DNA of 64,000 bases from Orientallactaga sibirica (Eukaryota; Chordata; Mammalia; Rodentia; Dipodidae), in NCBI GenBank assembly GCA_036365145.1, contig JAEOAD010001413.1, positions 1,321,001 to 1,385,000 on the forward strand, given 5' to 3'. The notes beneath the pieces are model-generated. The model was given only the letters and a program-made list of their open reading frames with translations. It was not told the origin of the DNA and made no database searches. Below, one piece after another: positions 44,845-55,430 of this stretch. A program made the translations under genes and the position numbers. Numbering within the stretch: position 1 is the first letter of the stretch; the number at the start of each line of letters is the position of its first letter.

Positions 44845-45650
44845 ATCTCTGTAAGCAATGGGGTAGAATTCAGCCATAAAGAAGAAGGAAATGATGACAT
44901 TTGCTGGGCAATGGATGGACTGGAGATCATCATGTTGATCAAAATAAGCCAGATTCAGAAAGGCAAGAATCAGGGCTGGAGAGATGGCTCTGCAATTGAG
45001 GCACTTGCCTGCAAAGCTTAAGGACTCGGGTTCGATTCCCCAGGATCCACATAAAGCCAGATGCACAAGGTGGCACATGCCACCTTTCTCTCATAAATAA
45101 ACAAAATATTTTATTTTGAAAAAAGACAAGAGGGGGCTGGAGGGATGGCTTAGCGATTAAGGTGCTTGCTTGCAAAGCCTAGGACCCATGTTCACCGCTC
45201 CAGGATCCATGTAATCCAGCGCACAAGGTGGTGCATGCATCTGGAGTTCATTTGCAGTGGCTGGAAGCCCTGGTGCACCCATTATTTTCCTCTCTCTCTC
45301 TTCCTCTGCCTCGTTCTCTCTCTCTCAAATAAATAAAAAAAAATTAAAATTAAAAACAATGTTTTTGAAGTAGGGTCTCACTCTAGTCCAGGCTGATCTG
45401 GAACTCACTCTGTTGTCCTAGGCTGGCCTCGAACTCACAGCACTTTTTCCATCTCTGCCTCCCGAGTGCTTGGATTAAAGGTGTAAGCCACCATGGCTGG
45501 CTTAAATAAAAATATTTTTTTAATAACAAAAATTCTTGAGAGACTGATTGAGAGGGGATATGATGGAGAGTGAAGGGAAAAGTGGGGGGAGGAAGGGAAG
45601 GAACATGGGATATTGTCTACAATTAAAGAAGTTGTCAATAAAAAAATATC
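44845..45650 (+). mobile_element. LINE-1 3' relic interrupted by SINEs
   Basis: 'attcagccataaagaagaag' and 'tcaaaataagccagattcag' are typical of the L1 ORF2 end and 3' UTR. Sense Dip elements (44974-45110, 45133-45345) and an antisense B1 (45360-45505) follow. L1 3'-UTR-like sequence resumes 45506-45650 ('catgggatattgtctacaat', 'aagttgtcaataaaaaa'). Confidence 0.6.
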
Positions 45651-45690
45651 TTATCTCCTGAGACCCAGCCAGTCTCTGGTGTTCCCAAAA

Positions 45691-45710
45691 TGGCCAGCAG
45701 AGGGCGCTGC
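45691..45710 (+). promoter_or_regulatory. CTCF-like motif in EMID1 intron
   Basis: 'tggccagcagagggcgctgc' is close to the CTCF core consensus and lies in non-SINE sequence. Binding is inferred. Confidence 0.55.
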
Positions 45711-45975
45711 GTGCCTGGGCTGAGCTCTGGGAGGCCACATTGCCCTGCCTGGAGCCTGGGTGAGTCCTAGGGCAGAGAACAGCATCCAGGAACCCCGTTA
45801 TTCCCGCTGATGCTGGGGATCACATGGACATACAGCTGTCCTCATCTCACTCGGGTCCAGGCCAGCCTGAGGTTTCTTGGGAATGAGATGTTCCCCTAAA
45901 CTCAGTCCCTCACCAGTTCTGCAACTGGGGGGTTCCTTCTCCCATCCCCTACCTGGGCACTTCTCTGAGGCTGTC

Positions 45976-46535
45976 CACTTTCTGATGCTTCTTTTAAAAT
46001 TTATTTAATTTATTTATTTAGTGGGTACTGGGGAATCAAACCGGGCCATCAGGGTTTGCAAACAAGCATTTTAACAGCTAAGCCATTGCTCCAGCTCCCA
46101 CTTTCTGATTATTTTTTTTATTAAATATTTTATTTTTATTTATTTATTTATTTGACAGAGAGAAAGAGGGAGGGAGAGTTAGAGAGAGAATGGGCGCTTC
46201 AGGGCCTCCAGCCACTGCAAATGAATTCCAGATGCATGTGCCACCTTGTGCACCTGGCTAACGTGGGTCCTGGGGAATCGAACCTGGGTCCTTTGGCTTT
46301 GCAGGCAAACGCCTTAACCGCTAAGCCATCCCTCCAGCCCCACTTTTTGATTCTTTTTTTTTTTTTTTTTGGTTTTTCGAGGTGGGGTCTCACTCTGGCC
46401 CAGGCTGACCTGGAATTAACTATATAGTCTCAGGGTGGCCTTGAACTCTTGGCGATCCTCCTACCTCTGCCTCCCAAGTGCGGGGATCAAAGGCATGCGC
46501 CACCATGCCCGGCTCCCACTTTTTGATTCTTATCA
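45976..46535 (-). mobile_element. three SINEs inserted serially at one target
   Basis: The string 'ccacttt(c/t)tgat' occurs at about 45977, 46099, 46340 and 46516. The three intervals hold a truncated antisense Dip, a full antisense Dip (46118-46338) and an antisense B1 (46353-46514). Confidence 0.8.
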
Positions 46536-47009
46536 TGGCCCTTCATGCAAATAGCGGCTCAGAGATCGTGAGTGGCTTATTTGAAGTCACCCAGAAGGTA
46601 AGTGGTGAGACCAGGGCTTCCACAGATCCCTTCCACACGCACGCACACACACACATACATTGTCCACACAGTGTTCAGCATGGCCTCAGCACAGCTTCTG
46701 GGAGTCACCGAGTGAGGAAAGATTTGTTCAGCTCCAACAGAAGCCCCAGTGGGGACCTTGGTCTCTTGAACCCCTAGAAGGCCTGTGAGGAAGGGGACAG
46801 TCTTACTCCTGTTCTGGCTACTGGGTGCCCAAGTGGAATCTGGCCCTGGCTAACACAAGGGTTCTGGGGCAACAGAAGATTTGGGTGGGAGGCAGCAGAA
46901 AGACATAACTGTGTGAGCAGCAAGGGATGGGGGGGCCTAGGGCAGAAGTCATAAGGATAGGGTGATGGAAACATTATAATTTGGAGGTAGGGGAGAGATG
47001 GCTGCACCC
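46536..47009. other. unique intron sequence
   Basis: No clear repeat; the start ('atttgaagtcacccagaagg', 'gtggtgagaccagggcttcc') resembles the 3' half of an old MIR- or L2-like element. Confidence 0.35.
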
Positions 47010-47475
47010 CACTTTTGCCTGGCCTCTTTCTCTGTATCTCTTTCTCAAATAAAAAAATATTTTAAAAAGTCTCATATGGGGGTGGCACTAGAGAGATGGC
47101 TTTAGCAGTTACAGCACTTGCCAAAGGATCCAAATTCAATTCCCTAGGACCCTTGAAAGTCAGATGCACAGGGTGGTGCATGCATCTGGAGTCCATTTGC
47201 AGCAGCTGGAGGCCCTGGCACACCCATTCTGTCTCTGTCTCTCTCTCAAATAAATATATAAAAATAAAAATAATTTTTAAAAATCTCATATGGAATAAGC
47301 TACCATTCGTTAGATTTCTAGCTGGGCGTGGTCGCACACGCCTTTAATCCCAGCACTCGGGAGGCAGAGGTAAGAGGATCACCGTGAGTTCAAGGCCACC
47401 CTGAGACTACATAGTGAATTCCAGGTCAGCCTGGGCCAGAGCGAGACCCTACCTTGAAAAACAAAGAAACAAAAA
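47010..47475 (+). mobile_element. Dip fragment, Dip and B1
   Basis: Dip 3' end 47010-47070; sense Dip 47085-47285 flanked by 'tctcatatgg'; sense B1 47322-47475 flanked by 'ttagattt'. Confidence 0.75.
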
Positions 47476-47589
47476 CTATTGGTTAGATTTTTATCACATC
47501 CTAACACATGCAAACAGAGGTCTTGTCTGAGGAAACAGAAGCCTGAGTCTTCAGGATGCTAGATTGCTGTCTTCTTGGGCCAACCACCT

Positions 47590-47738
47590 CGTTTGTCTTT
47601 TTTGTTGTCACAGTACTGGGGATTGAACCCTGAGCCTTGTGCATGCCAGGCAAGCCTTCTACCACTGAGTTATATATACCCCAGCTCTCACTGGGGATCT
47701 TAGGCAGGTACTCCACTGCTGAGCCGTGCCCCCAGCTC
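47590..47738 (-). mobile_element. dimeric ID SINE, antisense
   Basis: 'ggggattgaaccctgagcc' (B box), 'ttctaccactgagttatata', then the satellite-type junction 'ccccagctctcactggggat' and a second unit 'cttaggcaggtactccactg'. Same architecture as the copy at 2071-2190. Confidence 0.7.
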
Positions 47739-47740
47739 TC

Positions 47741-48035
47741 TGTTTATTTTTATTTTTTTATTTTTTTATTTTAAAAATTTTTTTATTTTTTTTTTTGGAG
47801 AGAGTCACAGAGAGAGACAGACAGAGAGGGAGAGGGAGACAGATAGAGATGGGCGCGCCAGCAGTCTCTCAGCTGCTGAGAACGAAATCCAACTGTGTGC
47901 GCCCCCTTGTGGTCAAGTGCGGCATTGCACCCTTGTGTCACTTTGCATCAGGCTAAACATGGGACCTGGAGATTGGAACCTGGTTCTTAGGCTTAGCAGG
48001 CAGGTGCCTTAACCCCTAAGCCATCTCTCCAGCCC
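47741..48035 (-). mobile_element. long-subtype Dip SINE
   Basis: Antisense copy with 'gcgcccccttgtggtcaagt' at about 47898 and 5' end 'catctctccagccc'. Confidence 0.85.
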
Positions 48036-49018
48036 TGTTTATTTTTATTTTGAGACATGGACTCACTCCTCAGCTGCCTCATTTCTGACTCTCTGCCTGG
48101 GGTCTGCTGGCTTAGCTGCTATGCTGACTCTGCCCCTACCCCTGACCCCCTTACCTCTGACCTCTGACCTGAGCTGACCCCACTGCCTTGCACTCTTTGC
48201 CCCTGTAGGCCAAACAGGCCTGGCCACAGCCCTTGGTGTTACTGGTTTTTCAGGCACCAGCTCCTCTCATTTCAGGCTTCTGTCTCTTCAGGACCCTGGA
48301 ACCTGGCCCTCAGGGCTCCCAGTGATTCTTGTCTTTGCAGGGACACATGGGTACAGATCAGACAGCTGGAAGGTGACACATTAGGTTAATCAGGAGTTTC
48401 TGGGTCTGCCTTGGGGAGCCTGCCATAAGAGAGAACTGCTCAGTTGATCTCTGACTCCCTGAGCAACCTCTGAATTCCTAGAATCAAGTGACCTCCCTGG
48501 AGTCTCCCCCACACAAAAATTACTTGAGCCCCACCACTTCACCTTGCAGCTGGCTCTTGTGCCATGTCCCGAAGTCCCAGCATTTGTCCATAAAGAAGTC
48601 ACTGCTCTCGTGGTCACATGGCAAGCTCTGGCCAGCTGCTGCCCACGTTGCTGGGGCCCTCCATGACAAGGGACGGCAGGGGCCGGGGAACAAGGCGGGG
48701 GTCGGGGAAGGGTGTTGCTCCCTGCAGGGCCAGGTGTGAGGACGACAGGTGGCACGAGGCCAAATCTCCAAAAACTGTGACTTTTAACACCCAGAATGGT
48801 GGGCTAGAGCCAAGCCAAGCTGTCAGCTTCTCCTCGCTGCCAAACCTGACTAAGGCTTTGGAAAATGCCCGTCAGGCTGGGCCCACCTGTTCTGAAACCC
48901 CAGGGACCAGGAGTTCCTTCCAGCATCTCCCCCAACATCTCCCCCCATGCTTTTCAAGGCTGACCTGGGCCTCTGTGACAAAGCGTCCAATCTCAGATGC
49001 TCAAGAGACACTGACCCT
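48036..49018. other. unique intron sequence, 1 kb
   Basis: Repeat-poor. Short frames of up to 146 codons occur on both strands but none is recognisable. 'tctgacctctgacctgagct' at about 48156 is a direct repeat of nuclear-receptor-like half-sites on the minus strand (AGGTCAGAGGTCA), spaced by one base. Confidence 0.4.
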
Positions 49019-49200
49019 GGGCTGGGCAGGTGGCTTAACGGTTAAGGTGCTTGCCTGAAAAGCCTAAGGACCCAGGTTCGAATCCCCAGGACCCATATAA
49101 GCCAGATGCACGAGGTGGCACATGCCTCTGGACTTTGTTTGCAGTGACTTGGCCTCCCCATTCTCTCTCTCTCTCTTTCTCTCTGCGCCTCTTTCTTAAA
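49019..49200 (+). mobile_element. Dip SINE
   Basis: Sense copy flanked by 'acactgaccctg' on both sides. Confidence 0.85.
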
Positions 49201-49379
49201 AAAGAGAGAGAGAGAAACACTGACCCTGAGGACAGTCGGCCTCTCTCAGCCCTGGCTTGAGCTCTTCTTGGCTGCTGGGGGAATCCTGCCTGTTTATAGA
49301 GGGGCTACAGGACAGGGTGGCGTATGTCTTTAGACCTTTGATGTCTTGTGTTCTGTGTGGCATCACACATACCTGTCCT

Positions 49380-50430
49380 TTTCATTTATTTATTTATTTG
49401 CATGAGAGAGAGGGTGTGAGCAGGCCGGGGGCCTCCTGCCACTGTAAAGGAATTCCAGACACGTTCACTACTTTGTGCGTCTGGCATTACATGAGTACTG
49501 GGCAATCAAGTCCGGGCCATCAGGCTTTACAATCAAGTGCTTTTAACCAACAAGCTATCTCTCCAGCCCCTTTTCTTCTTTGTGTGTGTGTGTGTTTGTG
49601 CATGTGTGTGTGCATGTGTGCACATGCATGTAGAGGCTAGAGGAAAACCTCAGATGTCATTCTTTAGGGGCACCATCCACCTCTTTTGAAGACAGGGTCT
49701 CTCATTGGCCTGGAGCTCACCAAGTAGGCTTGACTGGCTGGCTAGCCAGTGAGCCCCAGGGGTCCGTTTGTCTACCTCCTCAGCGCTGGGATTATAGGCA
49801 CATACCACACCTACCTGTTGTGGATTTTATTAGTATTATTATTCTTACTTTGCATGTGTATGTGTGTAATGAGGTGTCGTGTGTGTGTGTATGGTGGATG
49901 CTCATGTATGTGCCTATGTGGTGCCCTGTGTGCTTGTCTATGGTAGAGTGCATTCTCCTGCTATGGAGAATTGGAGTGCCAGGGCCTCCAGCCACTGCAA
50001 TAGAACTCCAAACACGTGCACATGTGTGACCCTGTGTGCTTGGATCACTGTGGGTCTGGCTAATGTGGGACCTGGAGAGTCAAACATGAGTCCTTGGGCT
50101 TCGGAGGCAAGAGCCTTAACTGCTAAGCCATCTCCCCAGCCTCCGACTTTTTAATTCTTTTTTTTTTTTTTTCAAGGTAGGGTTTCACTCTGGTCCAGGC
50201 TGACCTGGAATTCACTATGTAGTCTCAGGGTGGCCTCGAACTCTCGGCGATCCTCCTACCTCTGCCTCCCGAGTGCTGGGATTAAAGGCATGAGCCACCA
50301 CGCCCGGCTTCTACTTTTTAATTCTTGACAGGGGCTCTCTATGCAGCCCAGGCTTGCCTCAAACTCACAATCCTCACGCCTCAGCTCCCAAGTGCTGGGA
50401 TGACAGGTGTGGGACACCGCACCCAGCTTG
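49380..50430 (-). mobile_element. cluster of antisense SINEs
   Basis: Dip 49380-49568; B4-type 49569-49830 with TG-rich tail; Dip 49965-50142; young B1 50158-50310; old B1 50325-50430. 49831-49960 is TG-rich. Confidence 0.75.
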
Positions 50431-50570
50431 AGTCCTGGATTGAGTTTGGAGTCAAGGGCTTCCTGAGTCTCCTTGGCGGGTTGATGAGTTTGCCCTTAGC
50501 AAGCAGGTTTGTTCTGTTCTGGGCACAATGGTAATGATAACAAGAGTGTCCCTTTCACCTTTCACCTGTA

Positions 50571-50808
50571 CTTTTTTTTTTTTTTCAGAGAGACACAGAG
50601 AGAGAGAGACAGATAGAGAATGGGCGCACCAGCAGTCTCTCAGCCACTGTGAACAAACTCCAGACGCGTCCGCCCCCTTGTGGGCAAGTGCGGCATTGCG
50701 CCCTTGCTTCACTTTTGCATCTGGCTAAACGTGGGACCTGGAGAATCAAACGGGAGTTCTTAGGCTTGGCAGGCAGGAGCCTTAACCGCTAATCCATCTC
50801 TCCAGCCC
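50571..50808 (-). mobile_element. long-subtype Dip SINE
   Basis: Antisense, flanked by 'cctttcacctgtactt' and 'cctttcacctgtagtt'; carries 'cgcccccttgtgggcaagtg'. Confidence 0.88.
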
Positions 50809-51477
50809 TTTCACCTGTAGTTTGACTCTCTGGCAAATGATGAAAAGCTCAAGCTGGTTCCATGCATCACCCTCCATCTTGTTATCTGGAGCTCAGGTGG
50901 GTTCAGCTCCCTGCTGCTGGCCCCGCCCAGTGCCCCAGGCCACCTCAGTAGTTTCCGCTGCTCCAAGAGGCTCCACATAACCTTAGTAATAATTCCCCAG
51001 GGGAACACCCCCCCCCCAGCTCCCAGATCATCACCCAAGCCTCTGTGTGAAGGGGAACACAGCAGGTACACACAGAGTGGTTAACTGCGGCCTGTAGGCG
51101 TCTTTGATCCTGCTAAGTGTATCTTTCTGGCCACAGGGTGAGAAGGGGGAAGGCCCTGGGGGACAGGGAATGACTCCAAGCACACCTCACTCCTAGCAGG
51201 ACAGAAAGGGGGTGGACCTGGAAGCCCCACGGTGGGCAGGCTGGTGCATATGTTCAATGGCGCCCTCTAGAGGAGCCAGGGATGGTTCTAGTCTTCTTTT
51301 TTTTTTCCCATAAGCTCTCCTGTGCCCAGGCCTGTGCCAGGAGTTTATGGAGGAGGAGGAGCTGGAGCTTTGAAAGGACCCACCAACTTCCCAGCATGCC
51401 CTGGGGCCTGAGAACTCTGTGCTCCAGACCAACCACGTTCTAGGAACTAAAGCTTTGCTTTAAAAAAAAAAATCCTA
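50809..51477. other. unique intron sequence with CTCF-like motif
   Basis: Repeat-poor apart from a C run at 51009-51016. Contains the motif at 51259-51277. Confidence 0.45.
51259..51277 (-). promoter_or_regulatory. CTCF-like motif
   Basis: Minus strand reads 'tggctcctctagagggcgcc'; the CTAGAGGGCGCC part fits the CTCF core, the upstream half less well. Not SINE-derived. Confidence 0.4.
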
Positions 51478-51621
51478 AGCCGGGCATGGTGGCGCACGCC
51501 TTTAACCCCAGCACTCGGGAGGCAGAGGTAGGAGGATCACCGTGAGTTCGAGGCCACCCTGAGACTACATAGTTAATTCCAGGTCAGCCTGTACCAGAGT
51601 GAAACCCTACCTCGAAAAACC

Positions 51622-51650
<29 letters not shown>
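51478..51650 (+). mobile_element. B1 SINE with long poly-A
   Basis: Sense young B1 'gccgggcatggtggcgcacg' ending in about 30 A. Confidence 0.9.
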
Positions 51651-51653
<3 letters not shown>

Positions 51654-51861
51654 ATTACTTTTCCCATCCCAGGAGGCTGGCACAATCTAAGGCCACCCAG
51701 AGCCCCACCAAGACTTCAGCAATCCCCAGCACCTAGTACCAGGCTGCTCAGACCCCTGGGAGGTCCCTGAAACCAGAGTGTTCTGCCCAGGTTCAGCAGC
51801 TGTCTTATGTCTCCCCATCCCCAGCCAGCTTCCCAGGCCCAGGTTCACAAGCCTATCTGAC

Positions 51862-51923
51862 CTTGGCCTCCAGCGTGGTCAGCCGCTCGCTCATGTCGCT
51901 GAGCCGGGTACAGTTCATGCATT
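51862..51923 (-). CDS. EMID1: EMID1 exon, Cys hinge and coiled coil
   Basis: 62 bp: two bases close a split codon, then 20 codons ending in phase 0: CMNCTRLSDMSERLTTLEAK. Acceptor 'ttttttcag'; donor 'gccaag|gtcaga' (weaker than consensus, +3 is C). The CxxC pair could form interchain disulfides, and the leucines continue into the next exon's VLLLE as a short coiled coil. This is the most 5' EMID1 exon I can recognise here. Confidence 0.93.
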
Positions 51924-52034
51924 CTGAAAAAAACAAAGAGATCCAAGGTGAGGGTAGAGCAGAGACAGCTCCCCAGAAGAGAGTGTGTGGGAAGCAGCAC
52001 AGCCTTTAGACAGCCAGGCAGGGAAATCTATGGT
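51924..52034. other. EMID1 intron start (upstream side)
   Basis: Unique intronic sequence with a T-rich polypyrimidine tract next to the acceptor. Confidence 0.7.
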
Positions 52035-53640
52035 TAATTTTTTAAAATTATTTATTTATATACTTGAGAGAGAGAGGCAGCTAGAGTGAGAGACAATGGG
52101 CACGCCAGGGCGTTCAGCAGCTGCAAATGAACTCCAGTGCATCTGGCTTACATGGGTCCTGGGGAATTGAACCTGGGTCCTTTGGCTCTGTAGGCCTTAC
52201 ATTAAGCCATCTCTCCAGCCTGAGATCTATGATTTTGTCTGGAAAACTGGGTGTGGCAGCGCACACCTGTAATCCCAGCACTGGGGAGTTGGAGGCAGGA
52301 AGATCAGAGAAGTTCAAGCCCATTTTTGCCTACATAGTAAGTTCAAAGACAACCTAGACTACATGAGACACTGTCCCGAAAAATATTAAGGGCTGGAGGG
52401 ATGGCTTAGCAGTTAAGGCACCTGCCTGCAAAGCCCAAGGATCCAGGCTCAATTCCCCACTTCTCACATAAGCCAGATGCACAGGGTGGCACATGCATCT
52501 GGAGTTTGTTTGCAGTGACTGGAGGCCCTGACATCCCTCCCCCATTCTCTTTATCTGCCTCTTCTTCTCTCTCTCAGATAAATAAATAAACAAAATATTA
52601 AAAAAATAAGAATAGGCTGGAGAGATGACTTAGTGGTTAAGGAATTTGCCTGCAAAATCAAAGGACCTTAGTTCAACTCTCTAGGATACATGTAAGCCAG
52701 ATGCACAAGGGGGCATATGCATCTGGAGTTAGTTTGCAGTGGCTGGTGGCCCTGCCATGCTCATTCTCTCTCACTTTCTCTGCCTCTTTCTCACTCTCAA
52801 ATAATAAATAAAATATATTTTAAACAACAAGAATAAATTATTAAGGGTGGGGGAGATTGCTCAGTGGTTTAAGGGCTTGTTTGCCAGTATCCACAACATG
52901 TCACATGTGTCTGAAGTTCGTTTGTAGCAGCAGGACCTTACATACCCATTCTCTCTCTCTATCAAATAAACAAGAATATTTTAAAACTAATTTTAAAAGT
53001 TCCCTTGAGCTGGTGTGGTAGCCTATGTGTATGATCCCAGAATTAATTTGGAAGGCTGAGATGGGGGGATCATTGAGAGTTCCAGGCCAGCCTAGTATAC
53101 ATAGGAAGTTCAAGACCAGATTGTACTACATAATGAGACTTTGTTTCAAAAAAGCAAAGGGTGGGCTATAGAGATAGCTTAGCAGTTAAGGCGCTTGCCT
53201 GCAAAGCCTAAGGACCCATGTTCAACTCTCCAGATCCCACATAAGCCAGACACACAAAGGTGAGGCAAGTGCAAGGTTGCACATGCCCACTAGGTGGCGC
53301 AAGAGTCTGGAGTTCAATTTCAGTGGCTGAGGCCCTGGCACATCAAGTCTCTCTCTCTCAAAAAAAATTTAAGGGCTGGAGAGATGGCTTAGTGGTTAAG
53401 ATGCCTGCCTGCTAAGCCTAAGAACACTGGTTCCAATCTCCAGCAGTTCCAATCTCCAGGTCCCACGTTTAGCCAGATGCAAAATGATGCAAGGGCGCAA
53501 TGCTGCACTTGACCACAAGGGGGCGCACGCATCTGGATTTCGTTCGCAGCAGTTGAGAGGCTGCTGGCGCGCCCATCTCTATCTGTCTTCCCCTCTCTCT
53601 CTCTCTCTCTGTCTGTCTCCAAAAAAAAATTTTTTTATTA
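52035..53640. mobile_element. eight consecutive SINEs
   Basis: Antisense Dip 52035-52220; sense B1 relic 52230-52390; sense Dip 52391-52605; sense Dip 52614-52835; truncated sense Dip 52850-52985; old sense B1 53000-53155; sense Dip 53165-53368 with 'cccactaggtggcgcaag'; sense long-subtype Dip 53373-53640 with 'gaccacaagggggcgcacg'. Confidence 0.8.
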
Positions 53641-53743
53641 AAAGTTTTTAAAAAGCAAAGGGTAAGGGGTAGGGGATGGAGCTAGAAAGACAACTCCGTC
53701 GGTAAAATGCTTGTCTGATGAGCCAAGTTTGATCCCCAGAACC

Positions 53744-54407
53744 TGTTGGGCATTGCGAAACACTGGGCTGGAGCTGTGAGGAAGCTGGCCTGGGCTGTTG
53801 GGCATGGCTGAAGACCTTGGGCTATGGGGGTTGCAGCTGGCCTTATCATCAGGAACCCACTCTGGTGCCAGAGCTGGCCCTCCCTTCTAGTGAGGTGGTA
53901 GTGTGCATCATCTCCGTCCAGAGGAAACAGGACCGATGCCCCCCCCCCATTCCAGGCCACTTGAGTATTCTACAGCCTAAGGTTCTGCCTTCCCCACAGT
54001 TCCTGACCTCATGGCCAGCTGCCCAAGAGACCCTTATATGGTGGTAAACAGTCTCCCTGCAGCTGCAGCCATCCATATGTGGCTGAAGTCACGTAGCTTT
54101 TCCTGCCACTTCTGTTATCTCCCTGGCAATCTCTCCCTCGTGACTTCTGCCTTCCAACACCAGCCAATTAGATAGCGACCTATAAACCTATGTATCCAAT
54201 CACCTATGATCTGTATGTGCCTTCTCAACCTTTCTCAAGTGTTTATAACCCACTCCCCTTTTGAATAAACGAGTGCTGTCCATCAGACGGTCTCCCAGAT
54301 GGTTCATTGCTGTCGCACTCACCCGCTCCAAGACCCTGCTCCCCCCAACTCCTCCTGCGCCCAGGACGCTGGTGGCCAGCGACCCCCAGGAGTAGCGAGG
54401 AACCTCA
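53744..54407 (+). mobile_element. solo endogenous-retrovirus LTR (ERVK-like)
   Basis: 664 bp beginning TGTTGGG and ending CCTCA, bounded on both sides by the direct repeat AGAACC (53738-53743 and 54408-54413). A 6-bp duplication suggests class II (ERVK). U3/R/U5-like order: internal CT-rich parts, an AATAAA at 54264, then a C-rich 3' part. No internal viral genes are present, so it is a recombined single LTR, not an intact provirus. Confidence 0.8.
54264..54269 (+). terminator. AATAAA of the solo LTR
   Basis: 'ttttgaataaacgagtgctg', placed as expected for the R region of an LTR, about 140 bp before its end. Confidence 0.6.
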
Positions 54408-54945
54408 AGAACCCACATAAAAAAGCCAGGCACGGGGAGGGGGAGATGGCTGAGTGGTTAAAGGCGCTTGCTTCATAAGCCTGCCAATCAAAGTTCAGAT
54501 CTCCAGCACCCACGTAAAGCCAGACACACAGCAGCATAAGCATCTGCGACCCCAAACCTGTGACAACGGGAGGCAGAGTTGGGAGAATCCAGAAGCTTCC
54601 AGACCCACTAATCTGGCCTTCCCAGGTGGCAATCAACAAAAGATACCCTTGTCACAAGCAAAATGGAAGGAGACCCTGAGGTTACCTTCTGACCTCCACA
54701 CATATGTCGTTGGCATATGTGCCCTCATACACACACGCACATGCACACGCACACAGGATAATAACAAGCCAGGTGTGGTGCCATATGCTTGTGATCCCAA
54801 TGCCAGGGAGGTGGAGATCAGCAGATCTCTAAGGTTCACTGTTCAGTGAGAATTGACACCCAACATTGTCCTCTGACTTGTACACACTCATGCACGTGCA
54901 CCTATACACATAAGCAGGCTCACACACTCACGCCACACAAGCTAC

Positions 54946-55022
54946 AATACACTACAATACACTACAATACAATACAATACAATACAATACAATACAATAC
55001 AATACAATACAATACAATACAA
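54946..55022. repeat. (ACAAT)n pentanucleotide microsatellite
   Basis: Starts as 'acaatacactacaatacact' and becomes pure (ACAAT)n of about 12 units. Confidence 0.95.
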
Positions 55023-55430
55023 TGCGAGGTTCCACGGTTAATTTCTATGTTCACTGAGCTTAAGCGGGAGGGACAGAAGCCAAGAAGGCCCATTCAAACA
55101 CCAGCATGGCGGCCTCCAAGTTCCCACAGCCTCCCTGGGCTGTATTATTCTGTTTATGTCTGTCTCCTCACACTGGAGGTCGTTAATGAGGAAATAGATA
55201 GTTCAAAGCCGCTCTCAAGAGCTTTTATTGCTTTCAGAGTCAAGGGGCGCTTCAATCCCTCTCTTTTCTCTGCTCGTTTCAAAGCCTGGCCCCCGCAGGG
55301 ACCTCCTTCTGAAACACAGATGCAGCAGTCACGAGAGGGGCACTGTGGTTCCGTGACAACTCCCACGTGACCCTCAGGGAACTTGGGCCAGGTCTTCCAT
55401 TTCCCATGTTCTTTTCTTTTTAAAATGTTA
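55023..55430. other. unique sequence, no exon recognised
   Basis: About 400 bp; the frame across it (to 55370) is open mainly because it begins in the microsatellite. Confidence 0.45.

Larger units (their letters stand above)
44762..51861. other. EMID1 intron, 7.1 kb
   Basis: Contains an L1 3' relic with SINEs, a CTCF-like motif, a serial SINE insertion site, an ID dimer and about 3.5 kb of unique sequence in blocks (45651-45975, 46536-47009, 48036-49018, 50809-51477, 51650-51861). The flanking exons join in phase 0, so no coding exon is missing between them. Confidence 0.7.
29585..51923 (-). other. EMID1: EMID1 gene, 3' portion (ten coding exons and 3' UTR)
   Basis: EMID1 encodes a secreted extracellular-matrix glycoprotein with an N-terminal EMI domain, two short collagenous segments and coiled-coil parts; it is expected to trimerise. 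Ten exons on the minus strand (31004-31164, 32390-32474, 34172-34222, 35503-35538, 36219-36271, 38732-38815, 41178-41330, 42150-42248, 44605-44761, 51862-51923) all have AG/GT borders. Their phases agree, giving about 312 codons with no internal stop. The human protein, from memory, is about 440 residues, so about 130 N-terminal residues (signal peptide and EMI domain) are not in the visible exons. The paralogue COL26A1 (EMID2) is the alternative; the spacer 'LYSLQPPTDK' and C-terminal 'LAALLGPDP' favour EMID1. Confidence 0.93.
53655..54945 (+). mobile_element. B4-type SINEs, one split by a solo LTR
   Basis: The SINE head 53655-53743 ('gctagaaagacaactccgtc', 'gatccccagaacc') resumes after the LTR (54408-54430). 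A second B4-type element (54434-54770) is inserted, and B1-like and CA-rich parts of the first continue 54771-54945. Confidence 0.6.

Noticed and set aside
54434..54849. Plus-strand 131-codon frame near the solo LTR as a viral gene remnant
   Set aside because: It lies outside the LTR and translates B4-type SINE sequence; no retroviral gene motif seen.
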